The notes beneath the pieces are model-generated. The model was not told where the DNA came from. It searched no databases and worked only from the letters and a program-made list of their open reading frames with translations. From positions 62,001-126,000 of the forward strand of contig JAHDDO010000002.1 of NCBI GenBank assembly GCA_020629315.1: a stretch of 64,000 nucleotides of DNA, in the 5' to 3' direction. A program made the translations under genes and the position numbers. Shown in pieces: positions 25,960-35,160 of the stretch (within the stretch, counting starts at the first letter, position 1; each line of letters starts with the position of its first letter). Origin of the DNA: Saprospiraceae bacterium. Its GTDB lineage: Bacteria > Bacteroidota > Bacteroidia > Chitinophagales > Saprospiraceae.

Positions 25960-27462
25960 TTATCGACGAACCCATTTTTTGCTGGATTGGCCATTTGATG
26001 TTTCAATTTTAACAATATACATTCCACCCGATAAATGTTCAGGCAGGTCAATAACTTGTAGATCTGTATCAATTTCAATGTCTCTTGAAAAGACGGCTGC
26101 CCCTGTAATATCAAAAATGTGCAAGGTGCCTAATTCTTTCTTATTTCCCTTCAGATACACATTTGCTTGGTCATTTGATGGATTCGGTTGAATGGCAAAA
26201 GTGCTAAAAGAAGTGTCTGTATTATCAGTGCTTGAAGTCGTTCCTGTATCAAAAGTAAAGGTGGTAGTCCGAGTACATCCCCAAGATTCATTATACGCAA
26301 TTACATACCAGTTTACCTTTGAATCAGAAGTGATCTCGGTCATAAGAAACTCTGAATCTTCAACGAAATACTCATATTCTTTAAAGTCAAAAATATCTCT
26401 TATAAAAATGTAATAACCATCCGCGTTTTCTACATCCTCCCAATCGAAAAGAATATTGTTAAATACTTCAACATCTCCATCCGGTGGACTCAGCACGACG
26501 ATGTCCTCTTCGATTCGACTATCATTAGGTACATAACCTGTACGGATGTGCGCCCTAGCTGGAGATTCAAAATCAACTTCCATGAGTTGTACTTGATCAT
26601 CCGTAAAATCATAGACATCACATTCAAAGTAGCTCATGATGTTATTTTCCATAGTTTCTATCAAGTCGACGTTTCGATCAAAGACCTCAGTCAACATATT
26701 ACAATTACTGACGGAAACACTATTTGAAAATGAGAATAAATAGTCAGGAGGCGTATCACACACTCGGTCGCCTGAGTTTGTGCAGTTACTTCCGTCCACT
26801 AATTCTATAGGATAGCCATTAATCGTATTTTGACTGATAGGATTGCCGTGTTCATTCGCATCATAAGGTTCATTTTCCCAACCAAAGAAGGGGTGGTTCA
26901 AGCTTAAATAATGACCCAGTTCATGTGTTAGGGTTGCCGTTGAGTCGCTTACCTCAGCTGTTCGTACCACGATTAAATCATAAGTAGGATCGTAATATCC
27001 TAAGATTGTTCCAGACGCGCCTTGCACATCCGCTGATTTACATATGAATACATTTACAGCGTTTGGATCTTTTAAACCATTCATAATTAAAGAAGAACCA
27101 TTCGTGTTAGGAGAATTATTAACCCCAGAATGGTCGATCTTTTCAGGTAGTCCATCCATGTAAGGAATGAATCCTAACGGCTCGTAGTCGTTTCTAAGCT
27201 TGCATAATTGTTTAAATACAGATGCATAACTGACTCGACTGGCTCCATTATCATCGGCCATCATAAAAAACTTGATAGGAATATATCGCGTCATTCGCAC
27301 AGGGACGTTTGATGGATCTTCTAAGGTCTCGATATGCTTCTTTAAACGTATGTCATTTAAATGGCCATCGGTACCGCAAGGATAATGATGTTGCGCTTGG
27401 ATGCTTACAGCCATTAAAAAGCTAATAAATAGAATGAGGGAAAATTGTTTTGTAGGTATCAT
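25960..27462 (-). CDS. Secreted M43 (cytophagalysin/pappalysin-type) zinc metalloprotease with T9SS tail
   Basis: From the ATG at 27462 it has 500 residues; an upstream TTG in frame only adds residues before the signal peptide (MIPTKQFSLILFISFLMAVSIQAQ). The zinc site HELGHYLSLNH fits HExxHxxxxxH of M43 proteases. Downstream comes the cysteine-rich stretch NCTNSGDRVCDTPPDYLF, also typical. A fibronectin-like segment (DWEDVENADGYYIFIRD) and a type A T9SS domain (FAIQPNPSNDQANVYL ... KWVRR) follow. It is expected to act outside the cell on proteins. It stands alone, upstream of sucC on the same strand and divergent from mdh. Confidence 0.9.
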   Translation of the reverse strand: MIPTKQFSLILFISFLMAVSIQAQHHYPCGTDGHLNDIRLKKHIETLEDPSNVPVRMTRYIPIKFFMMADDNGASRVSYASVFKQLCKLRNDYEPLGFIPYMDGLPEKIDHSGVNNSPNTNGSSLIMNGLKDPNAVNVFICKSADVQGASGTILGYYDPTYDLIVVRTAEVSDSTATLTHELGHYLSLNHPFFGWENEPYDANEHGNPISQNTINGYPIELVDGSNCTNSGDRVCDTPPDYLFSFSNSVSVSNCNMLTEVFDRNVDLIETMENNIMSYFECDVYDFTDDQVQLMEVDFESPARAHIRTGYVPNDSRIEEDIVVLSPPDGDVEVFNNILFDWEDVENADGYYIFIRDIFDFKEYEYFVEDSEFLMTEITSDSKVNWYVIAYNESWGCTRTTTFTFDTGTTSSTDNTDTSFSTFAIQPNPSNDQANVYLKGNKKELGTLHIFDITGAAVFSRDIEIDTDLQVIDLPEHLSGGMYIVKIETSNGQSSKKWVRR

Positions 27463-27551
27463 AATCTCGAAATTACAGTTTAAAATTGTACCTCTGTCGG
27501 ACAGCAAAGTTAATTATTTTAAGAGGCCTAAAATTCATATTGTCTTTTTAG

Positions 27552-27559
27552 TAATTTTG
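27552..27559 (+). promoter_or_regulatory. -7 element (TAnnTTTG) upstream of mdh
   Basis: TAATTTTG at 27552-27559 matches TAnnTTTG and lies 25 bp before the mdh ATG. No clear TTTG lies 19-21 bp upstream. Confidence 0.4.
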
Positions 27560-27584
27560 CGCGTCTAAAATTAAAAGTAAAAAT

Positions 27585-28520
27585 ATGAGTAAGGTTTCCG
27601 TAATTGGAGCTGGAAATGTAGGGGCAACTGTCGCTAATGTGCTAGCTCACAAAGATATTGTTAAAGATGTTGTACTTCTAGATATCAAAGGAGATGTCGC
27701 AAGAGGTAAAGCATTAGACTCTTGGCAACAAGCGCCAATCGATTATTATTCTACTAGACTACATGGTACGGAAGACTATAAAGAAACCGCAAATTCTGAC
27801 ATAGTTGTTATTACGGCAGGGGTACCAAGAAGACCAGGGATGAGTCGGGATGACCTGATCACCACCAATGCAAAAATCGTTGTATCAGTGACTAGAGCCA
27901 TTCTGGAGCATTCTGACAACCCAACAATCATTGTTGTGTCGAACCCATTAGATGTTATGACCTATGCAGCTAGCAAAGCTTCTGGACTACCTGCTAATAA
28001 AGTATTCGGTATGGCCGGTATCTTAGATACAGCTAGATACAGAGCTTTCTTAGCTACAGCATTAGATGTATCTCCAAAAGATATCCAAGCTGTTTTAATG
28101 GGTGGACATGGTGACACTATGGTACCATTACCAAGATATACGACAGTAGCCGGTATTCCAGTAACAGAAATGATTGATGGGGATACATTAGATTCCATCA
28201 TTAGTCGTACTAAAACAGGAGGAGGCGAACTAGTAAAACTTATGGGTACTTCCGCGTGGTATGCACCAGGTGCCGCCGCAGCTCAAATGGTAGAAAGTAT
28301 CATTAAAGATGAAAATAGAATCTTCCCAGTATGTGCTAGATTGACAGGCCAATATGGGCTAGATGACCTTTTCTTAGGTGTTCCTGTACAGTTAGGTGAA
28401 GGAGGTGTTGAAAAAATTCTTGAACTTAAATTGAACAAAGAGGAGTCAGAATTGCTTAATACTTCAGCAAGTCACGTTAGATCTGTAATTGATAAATTCA
28501 ATTCAATGGGGCTTGTTTAA
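27585..28520 (+). CDS. mdh: Malate dehydrogenase
   Basis: 311 residues of the LDH-like MDH class. The NAD-binding motif is VIGAGNVGATVANVLA. Asp at LLDIKGD favours NAD. The substrate motifs are AGVPRRPGMSRDDL, SNPLDVMTY, GILDTARYR and the catalytic-His motif GGHGDTMVP. It oxidises malate to oxaloacetate in the TCA cycle. A peroxiredoxin-like gene follows at 9 bp. Confidence 0.97.
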   Translation: MSKVSVIGAGNVGATVANVLAHKDIVKDVVLLDIKGDVARGKALDSWQQAPIDYYSTRLHGTEDYKETANSDIVVITAGVPRRPGMSRDDLITTNAKIVVSVTRAILEHSDNPTIIVVSNPLDVMTYAASKASGLPANKVFGMAGILDTARYRAFLATALDVSPKDIQAVLMGGHGDTMVPLPRYTTVAGIPVTEMIDGDTLDSIISRTKTGGGELVKLMGTSAWYAPGAAAAQMVESIIKDENRIFPVCARLTGQYGLDDLFLGVPVQLGEGGVEKILELKLNKEESELLNTSASHVRSVIDKFNSMGLV

Positions 28521-28529
28521 AACGAAGCC

Positions 28530-29060
28530 TTGATCGATAAGAAAAAAATAGCAGCCGTTGTCACTAATAAAGGCAACAAATTATTAGAAATGTCTAAGGA
28601 AAAACCAGTCATGTTGGTTTTTCTTAGACACTTCGGCTGTATTTTTTGTCGGGATGCCATGAGAGAGTTGGGGATAAAAAAAGAAACATTCCAATCCAGG
28701 GATGTTACACTGGTTCTGGTTCACATGACATCACATGATATTGCTACCGACTTTTTTGAAAAATATGACCTCGAAGGATTTGAGTCCATTTCAGATCCAG
28801 ACACACAATTGTACCAAATATTCGGATTGGGAAAAGGTAATTTCAATCAACTGTTTGGTCTTAAAAGTTTAATCCGCGGATTCGAGGCTTCTATGAGCGG
28901 GACCAAAGTTAGCCTTAAGCAGATCGGAGATGGCTTTCAAATGCCTGGTGTTTTCTTGCTGCATAACAGCGAGATTGTAGGTAGCTATGTTCACCAAACA
29001 GCAGCAGACAAACCCGATTATGAAGGCATTATGGATACTTACCTAAAAGTTCACAATTAA
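28530..29060 (+). CDS. Peroxiredoxin-like protein (AhpC/TSA-2, Prx-like2 type)
   Basis: 176 residues. A thioredoxin fold is suggested by PVMLVFLRHFGCIFCRDAM, with a CxxC pair, and by the later strand VTLVLVHM and PGVFLLHNSEIVGSYVH. This matches the AhpC/TSA-2 (peroxiredoxin-like 2) family, whose substrates are poorly defined. The start is TTG, 9 bp after mdh; the next in-frame Met comes 20 residues later and would cut into the helix before the first strand, so TTG is preferred. Probably co-transcribed with mdh. Confidence 0.8.
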   Translation: MIDKKKIAAVVTNKGNKLLEMSKEKPVMLVFLRHFGCIFCRDAMRELGIKKETFQSRDVTLVLVHMTSHDIATDFFEKYDLEGFESISDPDTQLYQIFGLGKGNFNQLFGLKSLIRGFEASMSGTKVSLKQIGDGFQMPGVFLLHNSEIVGSYVHQTAADKPDYEGIMDTYLKVHN

Positions 29061-29099
29061 TTAAGCCCTTACATCGTTTGCCATTGTAAATGGAGTCTC

Positions 29100-30008
29100 A
29101 TGGGAAGAACTGTTGTAACCCTTATCTTTTTTTCTCTAATTACGAGTAGTTATGCACAGTCAAATGCATCGACTGAAGATTTGTCTTTTTACGGAGATAT
29201 CATGGTCAATGCGGCAGAAGGTAAACACCGAGAAAGAGCCGCAAAAATGTACTATCCCTTGTTGGAAGAATACGTATCCACGAAAGGGTACCTCTTAGAT
29301 AATTTCGCAGCACTAGATGGGAATGCTAGAGTAGAGTATTCTGAAGATAGTTTGCTAACGATCATTACGTGGCAATTGAAATCAGAATTAGAAAGCTTTA
29401 ACTATGGTGGATACATCATTAAGGAAGGCTTAGACCCAATACCCTTAGTGCAAAATATGGACATTGATCGAGAAGATCAATATGATATCATGAGTCCTTC
29501 CAATTGGTATGGGGCCCTGTATTATAACATAAAAGACTTTAAAACCAAAGAAGGCGAAACATGCTATTTTTTATTTGGGTTTAATGGATTTAATAAATAT
29601 GACTCCTTTAAGGTATTGGACGTACTTTCTTTTGAGGGGTCCAATGTTACTCTCGGAAAAGAGTTATTTACCTTTCCTTCAGAAGGGCCTAGGCCGGATA
29701 CAAGAACCAGACTCAAATTGAAGTATTCCAGTGAGTCGCAAGTATCCATAAATTACAATGAAAATTTAGGTATGATTATGTACGATCATCTTATTTCAAG
29801 AATGGGTCAATTAGAAGGTCAAGGTGTTACATCAGTACCAGATGGAAGTTATGAAGGCTTTATTATCGACAAAGGGACATTGACCTACAAAGAAAAACTC
29901 TTTGACCATATTTATGAGACCGCTCCGGTTATGGAAAAAGAAGAAGAAAAAACGAAGAATATTTTTGGCAAGGAAGAAAGGAAGGCTACCAAGACCAGGA
30001 AATCCTAA
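29100..30008 (+). CDS. Exported protein of unknown function
   Basis: 302 residues with a clear signal peptide (MGRTVVTLIFFSLITSSYAQ) and no lipobox. The body is mixed alpha/beta with a WYGALYYNIKDFKTKEGETCYFLFGFNG stretch whose style recurs in uncharacterised Bacteroidota proteins. The C-terminus is strongly charged (EKEEEKTKNIFGKEERKATK). I do not recognise a domain. It starts 39 bp after the peroxiredoxin-like gene on the same strand, and its last 23 bp overlap the end of tilS on the other strand. Confidence 0.7.
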   Translation: MGRTVVTLIFFSLITSSYAQSNASTEDLSFYGDIMVNAAEGKHRERAAKMYYPLLEEYVSTKGYLLDNFAALDGNARVEYSEDSLLTIITWQLKSELESFNYGGYIIKEGLDPIPLVQNMDIDREDQYDIMSPSNWYGALYYNIKDFKTKEGETCYFLFGFNGFNKYDSFKVLDVLSFEGSNVTLGKELFTFPSEGPRPDTRTRLKLKYSSESQVSINYNENLGMIMYDHLISRMGQLEGQGVTSVPDGSYEGFIIDKGTLTYKEKLFDHIYETAPVMEKEEEKTKNIFGKEERKATKTRKS

Positions 30009-31260
30009 GCCTATTAGAGGCATCGCCCTTATCAAATAAAACAAATTTTGAAGGACGATAATCCGCAATCCATATTATCCGTCCTTTAGCATCAACAACT
30101 ACAGGAAGTGCTGATTTTTGAGGTATAGAACGCTTCAATTCGTTGTAAATGGTTTTGAGTTTTTTTGCCCCATTCATGCCCATTACATGCATTTTATCAC
30201 CGGCTTTATACGGCCTAATAGTCAAAGGAAAGGGTACTTTACTCATATCAATCGTCCCTTTATCATCTTTACTAAATTGCAGTTTTAGCTTGTTGCTCAA
30301 TGTGATTTCTGCTTCGATAGAATCAAGTATAGTTTCGTTCAAAGCATACCCCCCTGTAGGACATACCCAAAGATGATCATGCCCTACATAAATCTGCCAC
30401 GAATCGTTCTGAACGTTTTTTCCTGGCTTATCTAAACAAGCCCATAAATCGTGAGCTTGCACTTTATTAAACCCCCAAGCCCTTATCAGTAAGTATAAGG
30501 TATAACTTGAATTCGCGTTCTCTTTTAGCGGTCCAATGGCCAATTTGATAAAAGGACCTTCCTGTGTTGAAACGTTATCCAATAGCAATTGTCGAAACTC
30601 TCCAGCAAATTGGAGCAAATCTTCAATATTCTCATGCGATTTATTTAAGCGTTTTTCTACTCCTTGAAAACGCTCTTGGAGTTGAGGGATTAAATGGTTT
30701 CGGATATAATTTCTATCGTAATCATTGTGATCATTTGATGAATCAAAAACGTATGAGACCTTGTGCTCTGCAGCGTAATGTTCAATGTCTTTTTTTTCAA
30801 TATCTAATAAAGGCTTTAAGAAAGGAGTATTACTACGTTGCATGCCCTGTAAGCCCCATACATCCGTTCCACGAAATAGATTTAAAAGCATACTTTCTCG
30901 GACATCGGCTTTATGGTGGGCAGTAAGAATATAGGAATGACCATTTTTTGCTTGCACGTCGAGTGCTACTTTTCTTCTTGTTTCCCTCGCACTTAATTGA
31001 AAATTTTTGTCGTCAGGTATGTGAATAGATTTTATTTCACACGCTAGACCCAGTCGTTCGCACTGATTTTTAACAAATAAGGCATCTTCCTTACTCTGGC
31101 CATTCCGTGTATTGTGATCAAAGCACAACACTGAAAAAGAAAAGCCTTGATGGTACAGCAGATGTAATAAAACCATGGAATCCACACCACCACTACACAA
31201 AAGAAGATAGTCTTTTTCCTTGTCAAGGGTATCCACGGCTTCATTAAATTTATCTATCAC
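29986..31260 (-). CDS. tilS: tRNA(Ile)-lysidine synthetase
   Basis: 424 residues. The PP-loop ATP-binding motif LLCSGGVDSMVLL (Ser23-Ser28) opens the N-terminal domain. NTRNGQSKEDALFV, LTAHHKADVRES and NYIRNHLIPQL follow as in TilS. The C-terminal TilS domain reads IRPYKAGDKMHVMGMNGAKKLK. It modifies C34 of the tRNA-Ile CAU anticodon to lysidine, an essential step. The start codon is GTG. The 3' end overlaps the convergent unknown gene by 23 bp. Confidence 0.95.
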   Translation of the reverse strand: MIDKFNEAVDTLDKEKDYLLLCSGGVDSMVLLHLLYHQGFSFSVLCFDHNTRNGQSKEDALFVKNQCERLGLACEIKSIHIPDDKNFQLSARETRRKVALDVQAKNGHSYILTAHHKADVRESMLLNLFRGTDVWGLQGMQRSNTPFLKPLLDIEKKDIEHYAAEHKVSYVFDSSNDHNDYDRNYIRNHLIPQLQERFQGVEKRLNKSHENIEDLLQFAGEFRQLLLDNVSTQEGPFIKLAIGPLKENANSSYTLYLLIRAWGFNKVQAHDLWACLDKPGKNVQNDSWQIYVGHDHLWVCPTGGYALNETILDSIEAEITLSNKLKLQFSKDDKGTIDMSKVPFPLTIRPYKAGDKMHVMGMNGAKKLKTIYNELKRSIPQKSALPVVVDAKGRIIWIADYRPSKFVLFDKGDASNRLRISWSW

Positions 31261-31385
31261 TTTGGAATGTTCTCTTTATTGTGTGTAATGAGGTATTGCT
31301 ATGATGAATTCTTCCATTGTAGTAAAATTACATATCACAGTATCAATACAATCCATATCTTCGTTCTTAATTCTAAGATTTGATT

Positions 31386-32021
31386 ATGAAGTTTAAAATT
31401 TTTGCGGTCTTACTAAGCCTTTCAATAATGTATTCTTGTGGAGGTGATAGTGCATCAAACACGGCGTCAACAGATAGCGATACGGCTAATCCTTTGAAAG
31501 CGGTCCCTGAACAAGAGGTAGTTACTGACGATGCTGAGGATAGTAAATTGGATCTGATCATGCGGACGAGTGCTAATCGCGATTATACGCATAAGCGCCC
31601 TGAGGCATTGAGTATTCTTGATCACAGAATAAGTAAAGATGGAGAAATCTATCAAATTATTGAAAACGGGATGTTTGAATATGATATGGTTCATAATGGG
31701 ACTAAAATGAGCAGACCTGGCGATTATGAAGGACAGTGGATTGACTTTAAAGATGATCACACCTATACTTATGGAAATAACAAAGATCAGCAAGGACAAG
31801 GTAGATATCATTACTCGCTTGACTCAGGCAAATTATTAATGATTGATAACGATAAGAGTTCTAATCCTCAAGAATGGAATGTTATGCGAAAGGCGCACGT
31901 GATGATTCTCGTTGGAAATGAGGTCTATGGTAACAATAATTATCAGATGAAGCTTGTCCAACGATTTACTGTTGATCAAGTGATGGATCCTAATTATGTA
32001 GAGCCAGACGGAAGCAATTAG
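31386..32021 (+). CDS. Lipoprotein of unknown function
   Basis: From the ATG at 31386 it has 211 residues; the upstream TTG would only add two residues. The signal peptide ends in lipobox YSCGG, so it is a lipoprotein. The second half (DYEGQWIDFKDDHTYTYG, GRYHYSLDSGKLLMIDND, EWNVM) is laid out like a lipocalin-type calycin barrel. Function unknown. Its stop overlaps the mltG stop on the other strand by 4 bp. Confidence 0.75.
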   Translation: MKFKIFAVLLSLSIMYSCGGDSASNTASTDSDTANPLKAVPEQEVVTDDAEDSKLDLIMRTSANRDYTHKRPEALSILDHRISKDGEIYQIIENGMFEYDMVHNGTKMSRPGDYEGQWIDFKDDHTYTYGNNKDQQGQGRYHYSLDSGKLLMIDNDKSSNPQEWNVMRKAHVMILVGNEVYGNNNYQMKLVQRFTVDQVMDPNYVEPDGSN

Positions 32022-33025
32022 CGAATCCCTTCGCTAGATAACCACCGTTGATATACACTTGCATTTTTGTTATGCTCTCGCAAGTGTTTCGCAAATGCAT
32101 GCTGGCCTTCATAACCTGGTTTAGCACAGAAATATAAATATTTGTGATCCTCATAAGAAAGAACCGCGTCTATAGAGGATATAGAAGGTAAGCATATAGG
32201 ACCGGGAGGTAATCCAGGATATAAGTAAGTATTGTACGGCGAATCATGTAACAAATGTTTATTTAGAACCCTACGTATCGTAAAATCCCCAAGTCCATAC
32301 ACTACAGTAGGATCCGCTTGTAGATGCATGCCTAATCGCAAGCGATTCATGTATACACCCGCGATTCGCTTTTTTTCTGGATTATAATTGGTTTCTTTTT
32401 CAACTATGGAAGCCAAGGTCATGACCTCATCTTTACTCATTTTTAAAGATTCCAACTTATCTGCTCTGTTTTCTTTACTCCAAAAAGCATCATATTCATC
32501 ATACAATCTTTTTAATAAGCCTTCAGGAGACGTTCTCCAATATACTTCATAGGTGTTAGGGATAAAGCCGGCTATATATAAGGAAGAGTCTGATGATTCT
32601 TTTCTAATAGCACTAAGGAGTGCTGTGGAATCAAATGACATTTGCTCGCTTACGTTGCCAGCAAATTGCTGTATGGTTCGGGCTTGTGAAATAGTCAAGT
32701 TGATGGGACTTCTTCGGCCAGATCTTAGCAAACCGAGTAAGTCCCTATTCGAATGTAAACCTTTTGTTTCGTATCGACCGGGCTTTATGGAGCTGTCTTC
32801 AAAACGCATCAATTTAGCAGTCAAAGCAAAGCTGTTTGGATCTTCAATTAAGGAAGAATCTACGAGCATTTTTTCAAGAGATTCATAAGACGCATTTTCT
32901 GGGATGAAAAGTATAGGTGCATTATCAGGGATAACATTGGACCCCCATATACTATTGTATGCATACAAGCCTACCATCCCACATATAATGAATAGAAAAA
33001 GTAGTATGAACAGAAATTTTCTCAC
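32018..33025 (-). CDS. mltG: Endolytic murein transglycosylase (YceG family)
   Basis: 335 residues. An N-terminal membrane segment (about 4-24) precedes a periplasmic YceG domain with LASIVEKETNY, which carries the catalytic Glu. RIAGVYMNRLRLGMHLQADPTVVYGLG and YNTYLYPGLPPGPICLPS follow. The enzyme cuts nascent glycan strands and limits their length. The start codon is GTG, 5 bp after the panB stop, so the two are co-transcribed. Confidence 0.95.
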   Translation of the reverse strand: MRKFLFILLFLFIICGMVGLYAYNSIWGSNVIPDNAPILFIPENASYESLEKMLVDSSLIEDPNSFALTAKLMRFEDSSIKPGRYETKGLHSNRDLLGLLRSGRRSPINLTISQARTIQQFAGNVSEQMSFDSTALLSAIRKESSDSSLYIAGFIPNTYEVYWRTSPEGLLKRLYDEYDAFWSKENRADKLESLKMSKDEVMTLASIVEKETNYNPEKKRIAGVYMNRLRLGMHLQADPTVVYGLGDFTIRRVLNKHLLHDSPYNTYLYPGLPPGPICLPSISSIDAVLSYEDHKYLYFCAKPGYEGQHAFAKHLREHNKNASVYQRWLSSEGIR

Positions 33026-33030
33026 TACGT

Positions 33031-33849
33031 CTAGTACGATTCTTTTTTATTCGGGAAATCAGTGGATTTCACATCTTTGATGTAATGAGTAACAGCATCG
33101 GCGATATCATCAAATAGATTCATATATCTTCTAAGAAAACGGGGATTAAACTCATGGGTTATCCCGAGCAAATCATGAGATACCAGCACTTGCCCATCTA
33201 CATCAGGGCCCGCCCCAATCCCTATAATGGGCATGGCTACACTCGAGGCTGCTTTTTTAGCCAAGGTGGCTGGAATCTTTTCTAATACAGCACCAAAACA
33301 ACCAATCTTATCAAGTAATTTAATATCACTCAGTAATTGTTTGGCCTCCTCCTCCTCTTTAGCTCGCACCGTGTAGGTGCCGAACTTATATATAGACTGT
33401 GGGGTCAATCCTAAGTGCCCCATGACTGGAATACCGGCTGATAAAACTCGTTTTATAGAATCTTCCACTTGCTTTCCTCCTTCAATCTTAACCGCATGAG
33501 CACCTGACTCCTTCATTATTCGTATGGCAGAGGCTAATGCTTTTTTAGAGTTTCCTTGATACGTACCAAAAGGAAGATCAACCACAACCAAACACTTTTT
33601 TATACCTCGAATGACAGATTGTGCATGATAAATCATTTGATCTAAAGTGATCGGCAAAGTGGTTTCGTGTCCTGCCATAACATTGGAAGCAGAATCGCCA
33701 ACTAATATCACATCGATGCCGGCATGATCAAAGATTTTTGCCATGCTATAATCGTATGCGGTCAGCATACTGATTTTTTCACCATCCGCTTTCATTTTGA
33801 TGAGCGTATTGGTAGTAATTCGCTTTGCACTTTTACTAACTGCAGACAT
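33031..33849 (-). CDS. panB: Ketopantoate hydroxymethyltransferase
   Basis: 272 residues from the ATG at 33849; an in-frame TTG 12 bp upstream is less likely. Family motifs are [53 protein letters not shown] and [18 protein letters not shown]. It makes ketopantoate from ketoisovalerate and methylene-tetrahydrofolate, the first step to pantothenate and CoA. It is the first gene of a two-gene unit with mltG. Confidence 0.96.
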   Translation of the reverse strand: MSAVSKSAKRITTNTLIKMKADGEKISMLTAYDYSMAKIFDHAGIDVILVGDSASNVMAGHETTLPITLDQMIYHAQSVIRGIKKCLVVVDLPFGTYQGNSKKALASAIRIMKESGAHAVKIEGGKQVEDSIKRVLSAGIPVMGHLGLTPQSIYKFGTYTVRAKEEEEAKQLLSDIKLLDKIGCFGAVLEKIPATLAKKAASSVAMPIIGIGAGPDVDGQVLVSHDLLGITHEFNPRFLRRYMNLFDDIADAVTHYIKDVKSTDFPNKKESY

Positions 33850-34000
33850 ATTAGCTATCAATTTTTGAGGATACCAAGTTACTTAAATGTCGTTTCAGAT
33901 TCCTCGTCTATGAAATAAAAACTCAAATTAGTCGAAAAGCCCTCAATAAGTTTACTTTTGTCTCGTTTTGTTCTCGATATTTACATCTTTATAAAGAGAT

Positions 34001-34993
34001 ATGAAGTACTACTTAATTGCCTTAGCCCTACTGTTTTTATTGACTGCTTGCGATAACGAGTTAAATCTTACCGCAGAAAAAGAAGAAACCTCCGTGGTTT
34101 TTGGTCTTTTGAATCCAAGTGATACAGCTCAATATATCAGAGTAGAAAGAGCGTTCATCGATCCTAATGTATCTGCCTTGGACATTGCTCAGATCCCTGA
34201 TTCAATTTATTACCAAGATCTTGATATCAAATTGGTGAAGCTTTCTGAAGATATCAGTTACGACCTCGAAGAAGTAGATGGTAATGTGGAAGGATATATA
34301 AAAGATGATGGTGCCTTTGCTCAGTCGCCAAACACACTCTATAAAATTAAGACCGATGATTTAGGATGGTTTGATGAAGAAGATTATGAAGATGAGATTT
34401 ACGAGCTAAGAATCAAAACAAATGAGAATGACACGGCCATCACCTCACAAACATTAATCGCTGAAAAACCATCTTTAACACGTCCAAAGACGGGAAGCTC
34501 TCTTGCTTTTTCAGCCATTAGTGATCCCTTAATTCGGTGGTTGGAAAAGGAATCTTTGAAGATATATGATGTGCGTATCAAAATGTATATCAAGCAACAA
34601 GATTTGACCACAGGTGAAGGTTTCGTTGACACTACCTTGATTTGGGATGTAGCCAAAAATGTTAGAGATAAAGAAGTAGTTATCCCATATCAAAATTTCT
34701 TTTTATTCCTCCGCAGTGAATTAAAAGAAGATCCAGACATTAGAAGAAGGTTTATTGATATGGATGTAGAATTGTATGGCGGTGGAGAAGAGATGGATAA
34801 TTTTGTAAATGTCCTTCAAGCCAACCTAGGTATTACGTCTTCTCAAGAAATTCCTATTTACACTAATATGAGTGATGGATTAGGTATTTTCTCCAGTCGA
34901 AATGAAGATATAAGTACAGAAGTAAGAATCAGTCCTGTCACTATTGATTCATTGTATAATGGTTCGATTACAAAAGACTTGAATTTTCAGTAA
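34001..34993 (+). CDS. Lipoprotein of unknown function (DUF4249-like)
   Basis: 330 residues. The signal peptide ends in lipobox LTAC (Cys17). The start of the mature part, ETSVVFGLLNPSDTAQYIRVERAF, is reminiscent of DUF4249-type Bacteroidota lipoproteins, which often accompany TonB receptors, but I cannot confirm it. The protein is acidic. No partner receptor lies next to it; dnaK follows after a 167-bp regulatory-looking gap. Confidence 0.7.
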   Translation: MKYYLIALALLFLLTACDNELNLTAEKEETSVVFGLLNPSDTAQYIRVERAFIDPNVSALDIAQIPDSIYYQDLDIKLVKLSEDISYDLEEVDGNVEGYIKDDGAFAQSPNTLYKIKTDDLGWFDEEDYEDEIYELRIKTNENDTAITSQTLIAEKPSLTRPKTGSSLAFSAISDPLIRWLEKESLKIYDVRIKMYIKQQDLTTGEGFVDTTLIWDVAKNVRDKEVVIPYQNFFLFLRSELKEDPDIRRRFIDMDVELYGGGEEMDNFVNVLQANLGITSSQEIPIYTNMSDGLGIFSSRNEDISTEVRISPVTIDSLYNGSITKDLNFQ

Positions 34994-34995
34994 TC

Positions 34996-35072
34996 TGACG
35001 ATTTGTCATACTTCATAGACAAAGCGCACTATTTCTGACACAGCAAATTGCCATTTATCGTACAGTATGTCA
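34996..35072. promoter_or_regulatory. TGAC/GTCA inverted repeats upstream of dnaK
   Basis: TGAC-N5-GTCA is found at 34996-35008. Another TGAC at 35036-35039 faces a GTCA at 35069-35072. These half-sites sit roughly 25-100 bp upstream of a sigma-54-like element, where an enhancer-binding activator would be expected. Their role is inference. Confidence 0.3.
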
Positions 35073-35093
35073 GTTTTTTTCTTATTAATTGCC

Positions 35094-35110
35094 TTGGCAC
35101 AGCAATTGAC
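35094..35110 (+). promoter_or_regulatory. Candidate sigma-54 (-24/-12) promoter of dnaK
   Basis: TTGGCAC, a 5-bp gap, then TTGA. The distance between the -24 GG and the -12 G equals that of the YTGGCACGrNNNTTGCW consensus; only the last C is replaced by A. It lies about 50 bp before the dnaK ATG. No TTTG/TAnnTTTG promoter is visible here. Confidence 0.4.
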
Positions 35111-35160
35111 TAGCTATTACCTGTATAGTAATTTAGAAAGCAATTTAAATAAGAATATTC

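Noticed and set aside
32019-32036. TAGCGAA-tccc-TTCGCTA hairpin as a terminator
   Set aside because: It lies at the coding end of mltG and has no T-run on either side.
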